Below, piece after piece: positions 45,301-57,124 of a stretch of 64,000 nucleotides of DNA. Each line of letters starts with the position of its first letter. The stretch's first letter is position 1. Below the pieces are notes generated by a model that worked only from the letters and a program-made list of their open reading frames with translations, was not told the origin of the DNA and searched no databases. Source of the stretch: Antilocapra americana (lineage: Eukaryota; Chordata; Mammalia; Artiodactyla; Antilocapridae); NCBI GenBank assembly GCA_007570785.1, contig ML664176.1, positions 1,167,296 to 1,231,295 on the forward strand, in the 5' to 3' direction. Both the position numbers and the translations under genes were made by a program.

Positions 45301-46124
45301 CAGGATATGAAATTAAAAATCCCATGTGCTTTATTAACTCATTGCTTATGTATTACCATCATCCTTCTGACTAGTATTAAAAAAAAATGCCAACTATAAT
45401 CCAGGACTATTTTAAGACAATAACCTTGAAGGATCTTCTGAATTCTACACATCAAAAATGATGCCACCAATTCATTTAAATGGTGTCTTCAAATTTTCAT
45501 ATAAAAGGTACTCACCTTTTAAAAAAGCAATAAAATGGAAATTTATTAATAGATCAATTAAAGACACGTAAGTCACTTATTTCATTACCAGATCTCAGAT
45601 GTAGTTCTACATTGTTCATCTAGTTTGCCTAACTTTTTTCCTGACATAAGCCTGACTTTAATTCCCTGGTGGCAGGATACACTCTCTCCCTCTCAAGCAA
45701 TTATAATGCCACTTGCATAACTAAGTAGCATACGAAGATTTCAAGGGTCTCTTAACAGTGGCTAAATTTCTCATACATTCACTTGTTCATCTACTACTGA
45801 GTCATGTACCCAGTTTCAGATGAGCTATGTAAAAAAGGCCCAAGTGTAAATGTCATTGTTGAATTTCTTCCAAACTCATATAAAGAGAACAGAAAAGGGG
45901 GTAAGAGATACAGCAGCTCCTCAGTTAGCAAGCACTGATTGAGAAGGTATAATGTGCCTGCTCCATCCTAGGCACGGGAGGGCTACCTGAAGAATCACCT
46001 GCTTCTCATCCTCAAAGAGCTGGCTCAGAGCTGGAGCAGGGAGATGCTCAGACAACACAATGTGGGTTATCGGGTTTCATGGGCTTTCCTCTTTCTGGCT
46101 GGGACACTTCTGGATGGAGGTGCT
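45301..46124. other. Unique sequence
   Basis: No gene recognised. 45925-46030 resembles an unassigned old repeat. Confidence 0.5.
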
Positions 46125-46330
46125 AAAGAGCTCATGTTCTGAGTCAGACTTGGTCTAAAACCTGGCTCCAGTGCTTTCTTTCCTGTGTATCTGTGAGCAA
46201 GTTGTTTGAACTCTTGCTGACTCAGTGTCCATATTTGTAAACGGAGACAACAGTACTTATAACAGGGCAGGAAGGAGGAAGCCAGTCTTGTAGAAAGGGG
46301 TCAGCATATGACCAGCACATGGTCAGGACT
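46125..46330 (+). mobile_element. MIR SINE fossil
   Basis: Shows 'gtctaaaacctggctccagt', the core 'gtgagcaagttgtttgaact', 'gtccatatttgtaaacggag' and agcacatggtcagg. Confidence 0.75.
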
Positions 46331-46444
46331 ATTAAAATTAAGGGCAGCACAAAGTTGGCAAGAAGGGAGCTGGCTGGTCCTGTCCCAGCACAGATAGCTC
46401 AGGAAGCCACTTAGTTCCTGAAAGCTTCCCTCTCTTACTTCTCC

Positions 46445-46815
46445 AGGGTTTGGAACTCCTTGGTTTGGTTTCAACTCCCACTTCCCTATCCCTGAACCTC
46501 ATGCAAACTTCACTTGGTTAACTTGTATTCATCCTTCAGCCCAACCTGAACCTCCCTTTCTGTTTCTCACTGAAACTCCCACTCCATCACAAGAGGCATG
46601 AGTCATCCCTGATGCTCTCCAAGTACCTAAGCTTACCCGTAACACAGCAGCTGTCACTCAGAGTCCCTGTGTGCCTGCCTACATCCCCTACCAGAGTGTA
46701 TGAAACTCGAAGGCAGGACCACACACGCGGAGCTCTCTCCAAACTCCTCGTTTGATGACAGACAGTAGCAGGTGCTCGTGACCGTTTGTTTAGAAGACGC
46801 ATGAATGAATGCAAA
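46445..46815 (+). mobile_element. L2 LINE 3' end, long copy
   Basis: About 370 bp follow the L2 3' order: 'tggtttcaactcccacttcc', acaagaggcatgagtcatcc, 'gcctgcctacatcccctacc', 'aaactcgaaggcaggaccac' and a gcaggtgctcgtgaccgttt / gaatgaatgc end. The best L2 copy here. Confidence 0.8.
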
Positions 46816-47944
46816 TAGATACCATGTCTAAACCTGCACAAATCTGCCCGTAATAAAAAGTACATGGCTCGAGTGTGGCATCGAATTCTGCTGTCCTGTC
46901 TCGCAGCTGGTGTCATTACATCTCTGGATAAGTAGAGACGCTTATGGTGTCAATCTGAAGCCTTTCTAATACGACATCAGCTGCTTTTCCTGCACAGGGT
47001 GGGCAGAGTTATGAGGTCTGGCCAACTTTCTCTTAGTCAGTTCACCACTGGTCAACAGAGGTGTTCATGTGGATGCAGTTAAGATGTTTATGCCAACGTC
47101 GGGCACAAATAAATGTGGAAAGAATTCAGGTCAGTCCAACCATTAGTAACAGTATCTTCTTGCTCTCCTGGGAGCTGTTTCAGATTTCGGCTGCATCCCC
47201 ACCCCTACATAGAGAGACCGGGAGAGAACTGCAGCTTCTAGAATTACAACCATTTTGTCAACTTGTCATTTGCCTCACTGTCTGGCCGCTGCCTCTCCCT
47301 CTGGGTCCAGAGACATTTTGCACAGGAAGAAAGCAATAAAGTGAACACAGGGCCGACGAATTCTCCAATCTTCAAAGTACCTTGTTCTGTCCCACAGAAC
47401 ATACATATTTCTGGCAAGCACCATGGAGAGCCTCACATTTGTTACCTCCTGCTCTGCTGGGAATCAAAGCATTTACCCCCCATGAGATGTTTTTTAAAGG
47501 CCCAAGGGCACTGGGCCATCTTATCCCCACTCCCTTGGTGAGCTTCCCTGACTACATGAAAATACCTGAAAAGGCTAACTTTGTCTGTTCCATATTGCCT
47601 TAAAAATAAGAATACTCTTAACCTTTAGGGATTTATATTTGGAAAAAGGAAATGAACTAGATACAGCTTATAAAAAAATAGGCAGGAAGGTGAGTCATTT
47701 TTCAAATTATTTACAAATTTGGGATGGAAAAATTCATATATATTTGCAGATATTGAATATGATGAACTGATTTGTTTCATCATGTCTCACTGTACCATAC
47801 CTTTGTTGGTTATATTTTATTTTCCAAAGAAAACTGAGTGGGGGCCCATAGCAGGTGCTGAAAACTGACTTGATTAACAGAGTAGCCAGAATTTATAATC
47901 CATAATTAGTTAGAATTAGCCTGGGGAATAATAACTAAAATTCT
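46816..47944. other. Unique sequence
   Basis: No gene recognised. 46900-47130 is repeat-free with several CpGs. A strong splice-donor-like word (gaaggtgagt) lies at 47686-47695 without supporting exon evidence. Confidence 0.5.
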
Positions 47945-48105
47945 AGAGAATTGGGAGCCAGAAGATCCATATTTAGATTTCAGCTTTACCACCTACTAAT
48001 CATTCCTGAAACATGGGCATAACAAACAGTCCCTTCACAGAGCTCTGTGATAATCAGACGTAACAGAATTTTGTAAAGTGCTGTATGTCTCAGTAGTAAT
48101 GGAGA
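47945..48105 (+). mobile_element. MIR SINE fossil
   Basis: 'ttgggagccagaagatccat', 'ttcagctttaccacctacta' and gtaaagtgctgtatg occur in MIR order. Confidence 0.7.
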
Positions 48106-48344
48106 TCTTTCCAGTTCCTCATCATGATTGAAGGGCAAATGTCAATGGGGTTGCTCTTTCAGAGAAAGTTACAGCAAGGTATTTTTTGAAAATGTGAAAT
48201 CACATTTATAAATAAATCTCCATCAATGATTTCTTTAGGTTTATTTTAGCTAGGACATTCTAGAATCCTAAGGAAAATGATACAACACAAATCATTGACT
48301 TGGTCAGTTTAATACTGACTCAAAGAGTTAGAAAGTATTATCAT

Positions 48345-48515
48345 TAGAAGAAGTTTAGAAAACAACTAATTCTAATCCAACCTCTTCATTTGACCAGCAT
48401 GAAAAGGGGGGTGAAGGGAGGCTGAATAAATTCCCCAAGATGACATAGAGAATCATGGAACCAGGTTTAGACGGAAGGGCTCCTGACTCCTGCAGTGTGC
48501 CCCATCTTCAGTACT
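48345..48515 (+). mobile_element. MIR3-like fossil
   Basis: 'attctaatccaacctcttca', ttccccaagatgacatagag, 'ggaaccaggtttagacggaa' and 'gggctcctgactcctgcagt' follow the pattern of this old SINE group. Confidence 0.6.
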
Positions 48516-48807
48516 CCATGCTAAACAAAACCTTCTTTTTCAGCTTTCCACATTAAGCCGGCATCTGAGGCCACAAAAGCAGCCCTCTCAAAAAGGTGTG
48601 GAATCACTGTGAAAGCCGAGTCTGAAGGTTGTGGATAGTACCCGAGGGCTCACCGTGGGATCCTTTCTCTGTATGTCCACAATAGGCAGACAGGACTCAA
48701 AACCTCTCCCTGAGGCCTGACCTGGCTTCTCTCTCCATCCCCTCCACATCACAGTGGGTAAAATCAGCTTCAACCATAGTGTCCATGTTATCAAAATCCC
48801 AGGCAGA

Positions 48808-49348
48808 GTAATATTCCATTGTATATATGGACCACATCTTCTTTATCTATTCATCTGTAGATGGAAATCTAGCTTGCTTTCATAAAAAAAAATAAACTTG
48901 TGTCAGTTCTAGTGAGGTATATGAACCTCAAGCCTGTTATACAGAGTGAAGTAAGTCAGAGAAAAACAAATGTTGTATATTAATGCATATATATGGAATC
49001 TAGAAAAATGGTATTGATGAGCCTATTTTCTGGGAAGGAATGGAGTCATAGGTATAGAGATGGACTTGTGGACACAGCAGGGGAAGCAGAGAGTGGGACA
49101 AATGGGGAAAGTAGCATCGACATATACACACTATCATGTGTAAAACAGCTGCTGACAAGTTGGTATATAACACAGATCCCAGCTAGGCGTCTGTCATGAC
49201 CTAGAGGGGTGGGATGAGGGAGGGAAGGGAGGCTCAAAAGGGAGGGGCTATAGGTATAATTATGGCCAATTTGCCTTGTTGTACGGCAGAAACCAACATA
49301 ACATGGTAAAGCAATTTTCCTCCAATTAAAAAAAAATAAATTAAAAAT
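48808..49348 (+). mobile_element. Ruminant L1, 5'-truncated with inverted 5' segment
   Basis: 48808-48883 is antisense L1 (gtaatattccattgtatata, accacatcttctttatctat). From about 48881 the sense 3' region runs to the end: gtgtcagttctagtgaggta, cagagtgaagtaagtcagag, 'tatatatggaatctagaaaa' and 'caattttcctccaattaaaa'. A perfect 14-bp duplication, aaatcccaggcaga, flanks the whole at 48794-48807 and 49349-49362. The two segments are adjacent in the L1 consensus and share the junction word cat (48881-48883), the signature of twin priming. Confidence 0.93.
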
Positions 49349-49362
49349 AAATCCCAGGCAGA

Positions 49363-50556
49363 ATTCAAAGGGAAAGATCAAGATTATAAATGTCTGGTTC
49401 CAGAAGGTACCAGATAAAAGAGGAGCTCTGTTCCTCATCTTCACTTGGGCCTGAAGCTGTTCCCCAAAACACAGCTGTGCACACTCATGGGCATTCTGGA
49501 ATGGGGTAGTTCATTCTTAGCCTCTCTAAGTCTGAGGCTAGAAATCTCTCCGTGTTCAAAAACCTCATGCATTTCACAAAATCCTCTAGTGCAGGAAAAG
49601 CCCAATTTGAACAGATCCAAATAACCCCAAATACGCTGCGGACGGCACATCTGTTGCAGTGTTTGTTCATCTGGAAAAGGAATCTATAGCATTCGAATGC
49701 TAAATGGGAAATTGGGAGAAAAAAGGAAAGACACCTTGACCAAGTTCCCCCCCACCCACCACCAAGCATATTCTTCCTCATGGGGATTGCTCACCCCCAG
49801 GAAATAAAATACATCAGCCTCAACAAACAGAACACAAAGATGGAGTACACAGACCTCCAGATCAAATCCAAAAGCTGAATAATAAAGAACACAAAATTAA
49901 AGGATAATTCAAGAGTCATTTCTGTTTGGCTCAGAGTGATATTAACAGCACAAGCCTCCCAAGTCACCCCTGTACAGAAAGCACCTTCCTGGTTTTACTA
50001 GTGTTCAAGGCCAGGAACTCAACTGAATGGAAGTGGGCAAAAGGCTTTTCACCACGGAGATGATTCCCTGTGGCCACCTGAAATGAGGGGCACCCGAGGG
50101 TTCAGGGAGCTCTCGCATCCGGCTAGGGCCCAAGAGGGATGTCTAGGCCACTTCTCCACTCGAATTTTCTGCTTAGACTCTCAATAAAGGCAAACAGATT
50201 ATTTCCTTCCTCTACTTTAGAATGCTGTGGTCTATTTATCTCTTTTCAGGTTTGTTGGGAAAGCACAAGATTCTTTTAGACTCTATTAACCATGCTTGCA
50301 AGAAGCCCATCAGGCTGGTTTCACCCTATGTGGCAAGCCAAAAACTTCTAGGTACCAACTGTACAGACCCAAAGTCAAAATGTGAGAGAAAAATCACAAA
50401 GCCTCTGGGAAAAGCACCACACAGATTTGCTGAGGTCCCTTCTTCAAGGGCAAGGGTCATCACAGGGGAAGGATAATGTATTTGACCTTTCTTAGAGGGG
50501 TCTGGATATTGGGAAACATCCCACACTTTTCTCTGGGACTTGCTGTATCTTTTTAG

Positions 50557-50558
<2 letters not shown>
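49363..50558. other. Unique sequence
   Basis: No gene recognised. Overlapping minus-strand frames at 49441-49781 lack known domains. Confidence 0.5.
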
Positions 50559-50646
<88 letters not shown>

Positions 50647-50653
50647 AGAGAGA
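50559..50653. repeat. Compound (GT)18(GA)n microsatellite
   Basis: About 36 bp of GT run directly into about 58 bp of nearly pure GA. The GA part is a purine tract that could form a triplex. Confidence 0.97.
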
Positions 50654-50957
50654 TTTTCTAAATTTCAAGTAGTCTCTTGCCAGTTTGAGTTCTCTTGGCA
50701 GAACCTTCAAGTGTTCTCAGTAACAGATGCCTGGAGGAGAAGGAAGCTAGGAGTTCTGCAACAGAGCAATGCACCGAGTTGGGGAAGCAGCTGCTCCGCT
50801 CTAGTCACTGTGTATACAACTTCACCCAAAGTGTTTAGGAAACAGATCATTCGGGAGCCTCTACCACCTATTCAAAATTCAGGCCCTTTTAGTTCCACTC
50901 ATTTTTTTTCCTCTATGCTGTTTGTTTTCTGCCATGAGTTTTAGCAATCTGTTTATG
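50654..50957. other. Unique sequence between microsatellites
   Basis: Nothing recognised. Confidence 0.5.
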
Positions 50958-50959
50958 TT

Positions 50960-50997
<38 letters not shown>

Positions 50998-51016
50998 ATG
51001 TGTGCCTGTGTGTGTT
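50958..51016. repeat. (TG)n microsatellite
   Basis: TG repeat interrupted by a TA near its start and by CA and CC dinucleotides near its end; 300 bp from the GT/GA tract. Confidence 0.95.
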
Positions 51017-51404
51017 TCCCTCTCCAGCCTGGCTGAATTATCCCCAAGTGACTCTTAATCCTCAACAGTAATTCCCAGTGATGGCACTGACATGATGGTA
51101 ATGGGAGAGCCCAGGCTGCTCCCGCCCCACCTCACTCCCTCCTCCCTGGTTGCTAAGCTCAGCCAGGATGTTCCAGGGAGCTGTTTATTTACAAGATGAA
51201 GTCTGAGAGCAGGGTCACCAGGCTTTTAAGTGGACTGAGGCTGCCCAGGGTAGGGGGAGAGCTGGAGCTCACAGTCATGAACCCTTCCATTTCTCCCCAC
51301 CTCCAGCACCCCTCCACCATGGCGTAAACGTCGGTCCCATGTCATCACTCTTTTGAGGGCCCTTGGCCTCCTCATAGCTCATCTAGACTGGCGCTATCAA
51401 TGAA
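51017..51404. other. Unique GC-richer sequence
   Basis: About 55% GC between 51100 and 51320 but CpG-poor. No gene recognised. Confidence 0.5.
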
Positions 51405-51512
51405 GAGAGTGCTGGACTAGAAATCAGACCACCAGATCCCCCTGCCCAGCTAGCTGGTTTATGTTTGCATGTTTCCTGCCCTCAATTTCCATAAACATGA
51501 GAATAGACTAGA
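51405..51512 (+). mobile_element. MIR SINE fragment
   Basis: 'gagtgctggactagaaatca', 'gtttcctgccctcaatttcc' and 'gagaatagactagatgg' fit the MIR 5' half. Split by the CHR SINE. Confidence 0.65.
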
Positions 51513-51644
51513 TGGGACCTCCTTGGTGGTCCAGTGGTTAAGACTTCATGCTTCCACTTCAGGGGGCACAGATTCAATTCCTGATCAGGGAATTAAGATC
51601 CTGCATGCCAGGTGCCATGGTTAAAAAAAAAAAAAAAAAAAAAA
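51513..51644 (+). mobile_element. CHR-type tRNA SINE with long A tail
   Basis: Head gggacctccttggtggtcca, decayed box B (agattcaattcc), short body and about 23 A. Short duplication agactaga at 51505-51512 and 51645-51652. Confidence 0.9.
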
Positions 51645-51674
51645 AGACTAGACAGAGCTGATTGGTGAATCAAG

Positions 51675-51855
51675 TACATCTCAAACTTGACCTTGCCGAA
51701 TAATCAGCTGGAAGCCTTATTAAGACAGATTCCTTGGCCAACATGCAAAAGTTCTTAGTAATTTGGCCATAGGGCCTGAGGTCCTGCATTTCTAACATGC
51801 TTCCTAGTGATACTGATATAGAAGGTCTGAGGACCACACTTTGGGAATCACTGGC
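51675..51855 (+). mobile_element. hAT MITE fossil (MER3/MER58-like)
   Basis: 'acatctcaaacttgaccttg', 'aataatcagctggaagcctt', tgcatttctaacatgcttcc and gaggaccacactttgggaat give nearly the full element. Confidence 0.85.
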
Positions 51856-52971
51856 CCAAGCTATGTTCCAAATGTTCTACTGGTCTATCACCACACGCAC
51901 TGGCATGTGAAAAGTCAGAATACTTGGTCCTGTGATGAAAGCCACAGGCTTCTTCCACACTTAGAGTTTCTCTCTTAGTCCTAACTTTTGATCACTTATT
52001 TGCAAAGACAAGCAGCAAATATATGGATGAGGAGTACCACTGGCTTAGCATTTAGCTGACAGCAGCTACTATACCTGGGAGGGCAACTTGAAAACCATGT
52101 TAAATTACAAGATGAAAACAACTTAAAATAGCAGAGGAGGAGGCATAAGAATACATTACATAGGCTCCACTTGCCAAGTTGTTATCCTGGGTCATATTTT
52201 TTGCCAGCTGCATAAGTCACCTGGAAGGAAACAATGCAAATGCGGTGGTCTCACTCACTGTTTGGAGACACATAAAAAATAACTCCAAAGCAATATAAAA
52301 CGTAGTATTACAAAGTATACTCTCAGATATTTACCTTGCTCTTAGCTCTATAATCCTTTTCATATGGTGAAACCAGAAACCTTTCTGCCATACAGCAACC
52401 TAACCATCATCCATGAGGTCTCTGCAACATCCTGCTAGAGCATGACCATTTTTACAATTATGTGGCCTGGTGTGAAATGGAGAAAGCACTGCACAGAGAT
52501 GCTGGGATTAAGTCTAAGAGGAATTCTGATTCTAAGCTCCTGCATTCAGACACCTAAACATTTCTACTCATCTGAAACTCTACTTATTCAAATACAAGAG
52601 CTCATGCTAAGACAGAACTTTAAACGAAAACTTAAAGAAAAGAACTCAGGGTAATGCCACCAGATCAGTGTTTGTCCTCCCCTCTCTTCAATTTTTCGCT
52701 GTAGTGAGCAGCTGTTATGAGGAATGCATCCTATGCAACTGAAAATCAAATAAATCTTAAGAATCATGGAAAAAGAAAAAAAGAACCAGGGCATTAGGAT
52801 AAAGAATAAAATTTTGATTTACATTTTAATACTATAACTTACAACTTGATTTGGCCACTTTAGAAATTTCCAAGTAGAATGGGAGTCAGATAAGAGGTCC
52901 ATTCCCAAAAGGTTTGAAAAGGTTTCCACAATTACCCTAAAGCTTTTTGAAAAATCTGTATTTGTTTGAAT
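51856..52971. other. Unique sequence
   Basis: AT-rich, no gene recognised. Confidence 0.5.
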
Positions 52972-53143
52972 CAGGGGTTAGCTATAGACTGCTGCCTATT
53001 TTTGTAAATCAAGTTTTATTGGAACACAAATTCTCTTATTTATGGATTGTCTATTGTCAATCTATAAGGGCACACTTGAGAGAGCATGATGACCTGAAGA
53101 GCCTAATATTAACTATTTAACTGTTTACAGAAAAAATTCTGCC
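52972..53143 (+). mobile_element. hAT (Charlie-type) non-autonomous element fossil
   Basis: 'tcaggggttagctatagact', tttttgtaaatcaagtttta, 'ttggaacacaaattctctta' and a final ctgtttacagaaaaaattct match the mammalian element with cagggg...ggcaaact ends. Confidence 0.8.
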
Positions 53144-53934
53144 AATTCCAAAACATAGAAAAAATAATAATGATAGCAATTTATACTCCAACTATCTTAT
53201 AAATCAATTACAAACCTGTTCAATTATAAAACTATCAGCCATTATTAGAGTCCACAGCTTCTTCCTGACTCCCAGTAGTGTCTTCAAATGTAAAGTAACC
53301 ATGTTTTGAAATTTACTCAGCTGTTGAACAAATTTTGGAAGCCTAAATCAATCTAAGGACTGAAAATTTATACTTATGCCAGATCCACCAAAAAATAAAG
53401 CACAGCCACACTCAACATGAATTTCTTCCTGTGATTCGAATCATATAAAAACAACATACGAGAAGGAAGGCAAATTGGGTTTTTAAAGCCATAAGTCTGC
53501 ACTTGGCAGATAAAATGCCATCTCAGATAATCACATTTGATTGTCACTAATGTTAATATATGTCGATAAGAGTCGAGTGCCGCACACCAGAGGTTAGGTT
53601 TACTGCTCACATGCAGATGTTTGCTATACTGAATCTCTGCCATAACCCTGTGGGAATGGCATTTTTTATGTGTTCTGCAGTGAATTTATGGCCAGGGAGC
53701 CATAAATGTTATAGTTCTTCAAACCTTTTGCTTGTGGAGATTGTTACAGTGATTGAAAAGGAGAAAGACACAGATGTCTTGTGTTAGCGGGCCATTTCCA
53801 GACCGACTCAAGGATGCAGCCTATGTCAGCTCCTCAAGTTCAGGCCATCCAAATTATCAATGCCACACAGGTTTGCAATCTCCCATTATCAACTTGCTTC
53901 AGTTCAGATCTGCAGTGAGTTAGCAAGGCCCATA
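53144..53934. other. Unique sequence
   Basis: Contains the inverted HOX/CDX-like pair at 53684-53707. 53500-53800 is repeat-free and looks conserved in texture, but was not tested. Confidence 0.5.
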
Positions 53935-54200
53935 TGTGCCAAGTTCTGGACTAGGCCCTGAGACAAGGTCCTTGACCTCAAGGCGCTCACACGCTGGGTA
54001 CAGGCAATGCACACAACGTGGTATGGGAAGCACTGTGACCACCAGAGAGCAAGGCAGAGTGTCACGGGGGCTCTGCATGGACAAGAGCAGGGACCAGGAC
54101 AAGAGCAGGGACCAAGTCAAGAGCTGTGCAACACTGCTCAGAGGAGGTCATGTCTGAGCAAGACTTGAGAGAGCAGCTGCAGGAGCATAAACAAAGAAAG
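53935..54200 (+). mobile_element. Ancient mammalian repeat, family not assigned
   Basis: 'gtgccaagttctggactagg', 'cttgacctcaaggcgctcac', 'gaggaggtcatgtctgagca' and agacttgagagagcagctg follow the order of a widespread old repeat. It includes the 18-bp tandem duplication at 54079-54114. Confidence 0.5.
54079..54114. repeat. 18-bp perfect tandem duplication
   Basis: ggacaagagcagggacca occurs twice back to back, followed by a partial third unit with one change (agtcaagagc). Confidence 0.95.
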
Positions 54201-54379
54201 TGCTGTGTGTGTGCCTGCGTGTGCAAATGTCACTCATGAAAGAAAGGGCAGGAACAAAGCCACAGGTGCAAGAACCATGCTGATGTGCTCCAGAGTGCCC
54301 ATGGAGTCCAGCACTGGTGTTGCATGAAGTGGCTGGGGTTTGGGGGGTAAACAGCTGTGTCGTGTGGGAAGAATATGGC

Positions 54380-54540
54380 CTTGGGAGTGAGAAAGGTCTT
54401 AGTCCAAGCTCTAGTTTCATCACCCACTAACAGTGTGACGTTGAGCAACTCCTAGAATTTCCATAACCTTGAAAGTCTGGTTAGCAACATATACCTCTGA
54501 GGGTTGGTCTAAGGGTTAAAGGAGGCGATGGCTGGGTCCT
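54380..54540 (+). mobile_element. MIR SINE fossil
   Basis: 'gtccaagctctagtttcatc', the 'cactaacagtgtgacgttga' core, gcaactcctagaatttcc and 'tctgagggttggtctaaggg'. Confidence 0.85.
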
Positions 54541-55553
54541 GAGAGCAAAATCGGCTAGTAAACTGGTAAAAGGACAACACAGCACCAGGGAGGACATACA
54601 CCCACTCTGTAAAGCAAGAAAGAAATTTTTTTTAAGAATTCCATCCATAGCTTCTTCCATCAACAGTGAGTAATGATGGAAGGAGTCATTTAAGAAAGAA
54701 AACCCAAAGGCATGGCAACGTTGCTTGAATCTCCTATTTTCCTGTGTCATTGTCAGGCAGGTGAAAGAAAGGCCGTCAGGGAGACGATGAATCATGAACA
54801 CAAGTGACACCTTTAAAACAGGGGACCTTAGGGGCACCTCCCCAGTGCCTAACCCAAAACAGGCTCCATGTGCATCCGTTGTGTGTCCAATACTTGTCCC
54901 TGCACAAACGATGGGGTGTGAAAGAGACCTTCTCTCAACGTAACACAAAGCCCACTGGCCAGGAGCTAAGTGACAGATGCAGAGGCTTTTTCAAGCAAAT
55001 GAATCAGCACCTCAAGCATTTAAAAAAAAGGGGTGTGTGTGTTAATTTAGAACTTTCTGTTAAGATGAGCTTTGCCAGTTTCTCTTAGGGAGAATAAAAA
55101 GCCCCTAATGATGATGAGTAAATGCCTGTGCTCTGGGGAAACATTAAAGATGAGCGGCTACTCTTCACCAAGGCCTTCCTTAATTCTGTGTGAGAGGGAA
55201 GTCTGCAGAAGAATACAGCCCTTGCTAACTTGGAAAATCATCCTGTCTCCTGCAGCTATGGCTTTGTTCATGCTCTCTCTTGCATGAACAACACGCACGC
55301 ACGCACAGATACACACACACATGGAGAAAAGGGGATGAATCATCATGTCTGCAGGGTTGAGACCTCTATCTTTTATAAACATCATGCAAGGTGAAAGGGA
55401 TGTCTAAATATGCAGACCATCCTTGGGGACATCTTCTAAACAGTCTCCAGGCAGAAGCCCTTGGAGCCCAGGAAGAAAGCCGTGGCATAGCCAAAAATGG
55501 AGAAGATCCCTCTAATCAGAAAATTATCCTTCAAAGGTTTAGAGTGACCCTCG
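54541..55553. other. Unique sequence
   Basis: The 155-codon minus-strand frame at 54481-54948 ends in the MIR and has no known domain. A short ACGC/ACAC patch lies at 55288-55320. Confidence 0.5.
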
Positions 55554-55579
55554 TTTTTTTTTTTTTTTTTTTTTTTTTT
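55554..55579. repeat. (T)26 homopolymer
   Basis: Pure T run with no antisense SINE body following it; immediately precedes the motif-rich block at 55590. Confidence 0.95.
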
Positions 55580-55589
55580 AAGGAAGGAA

Positions 55590-55870
55590 GGCCCATCCAA
55601 CTGCAGTAAAAACCATCACTGCAGACGCTGGGTCCCTAGAATTGGGATTGATTTGCGGGGTTTCTCTGAAGCCCGCCAGCAATAACAAGCAGCAAGCCCC
55701 TAGTATGCCACTGGGGGAGCCATACCTCGTCACTCTGGTAGTAAACACAGCTTTCCAAAGATGAATGCTTAAAAAAATCCCCAATTATCATGCCGATGAC
55801 CATTATGAGGGCAGATGGAAATAAACAAATGAACCATGCAAAGGCAACCTCTAATTATATTTCCCAGAGC
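55590..55870. promoter_or_regulatory. Candidate conserved non-coding element
   Basis: Repeat-free: 'gggattgatttgcggggttt', 'ctgaagcccgccagcaataa', 'aaaaatccccaattatcatg', 'aggcaacctctaattatatt'. It has scattered CpG, homeodomain words and a CTCF-like ccactgggggagc at 55709-55721. Inference from composition only. Confidence 0.3.
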
Positions 55871-57100
55871 CAGAATTCACACTAGCCCTGATCCCTACTT
55901 TCCAGTTCAGAACACCAGATAGGGCAAGTCCAGGGTCTTCTCCCAAAAGACTTACTTATCCCTCAAGAGAAGATTCCCCATTCTTGACTTTCAAGAGGCA
56001 AGAAAAGGATAAAGTTTTGCCGTAGAACGGGGTGAAGTAGGGAGAGCTTCAGACCTTAGCCTGGGTTTTGGGAACTAACTCTTTCGCCAGGATAATGCTG
56101 AGCGAATTACCTTCAGGACTTTTGCTATTTTTTATTCTATTCAGCTGTTTGGACCAAGAGATGATCCTAAAACTCCCTGCCAGCTCTAAGTTTGTTCCAT
56201 AATACTAAGTGAAAGTAACACAAATCAGGTTGACCCTTGGTGGATATGAATGAGTCAGTTGCCAACTCAGTGTCACTTAAAGGCTCTGGGGAAAAAAGGA
56301 AAAACAGGCCTTGACTGGGGATCCTTGAAAATCTTGCCATTTAGTGACTCTGGGATGAAAGACTGAAAGCTGCTGAAATGTACTCACTGCTTCCTCTCAG
56401 AAAGTGTGACCATTATCAGTCATTTAGTCTTTTACAGAAGTAAGCTATCCAGCAAGTCAGCCAAAAGTTAGGTAAGTGTGGTGGTGGCAGGGGGAAGGTG
56501 GGAAGAACAGATCTTTAATCTGTAGCCCAGGAAGATGACAGTAGCCACAAGTCCAAGTACATCTATATCACAACGACTGTGGTACACTACACAGATGGAA
56601 CAGGAGACAGGCTACTGAATTAACGTGAATTCTCAGTCTCTTAGTGTGAAGCAGGCATCGGTGGCCTCCAACTCGCTGTCATCGGCCTCTATACATAACA
56701 TGCCTTTGTTTGATACCTTCTGTCACTCCCAAAACGACGCCCAAAATTCACTGCCTCAACACACACTGGCATTTGTGAGTTTCAGAACAGCCAGAAACAG
56801 CATCTGAAAGCCTTCCAACATAGCCTGGTTCCTCCTCGTACCTAAAATGATCCACTGTTTCATTTCCATAGGCTTTTCTTCAGCAGATTGACAAGGTAAC
56901 ATCTGCTTCAGAAACAGATGTTTATGCCAGAATTCTCTTCTGCTCATTAATGCTTTTCCGGTTAACATCTAACTATCTCACTCATTAGTTCTTAATAATA
57001 CTTTTTGTATCCAAGCCATGCCAAATACGCACTCTTTAGAGTTCTGTATTATTGTTGCTTCTGTTGCTGTTGAATTACGCTGCTGAATAAAGGAAAAGTA
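55871..57100. other. Unique sequence
   Basis: No gene recognised. Confidence 0.5.
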
Positions 57101-57124
57101 AAAATAAGCCCCTCTAAGAAGGCT

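Noticed and set aside
46960..46975. ctaatacgacatcag resembles a phage T7 promoter start
   Set aside because: Only about nine bases match, and the context is mammalian unique DNA.
54481..54948. 155-codon minus-strand frame
   Set aside because: Runs into a MIR; no known domain.
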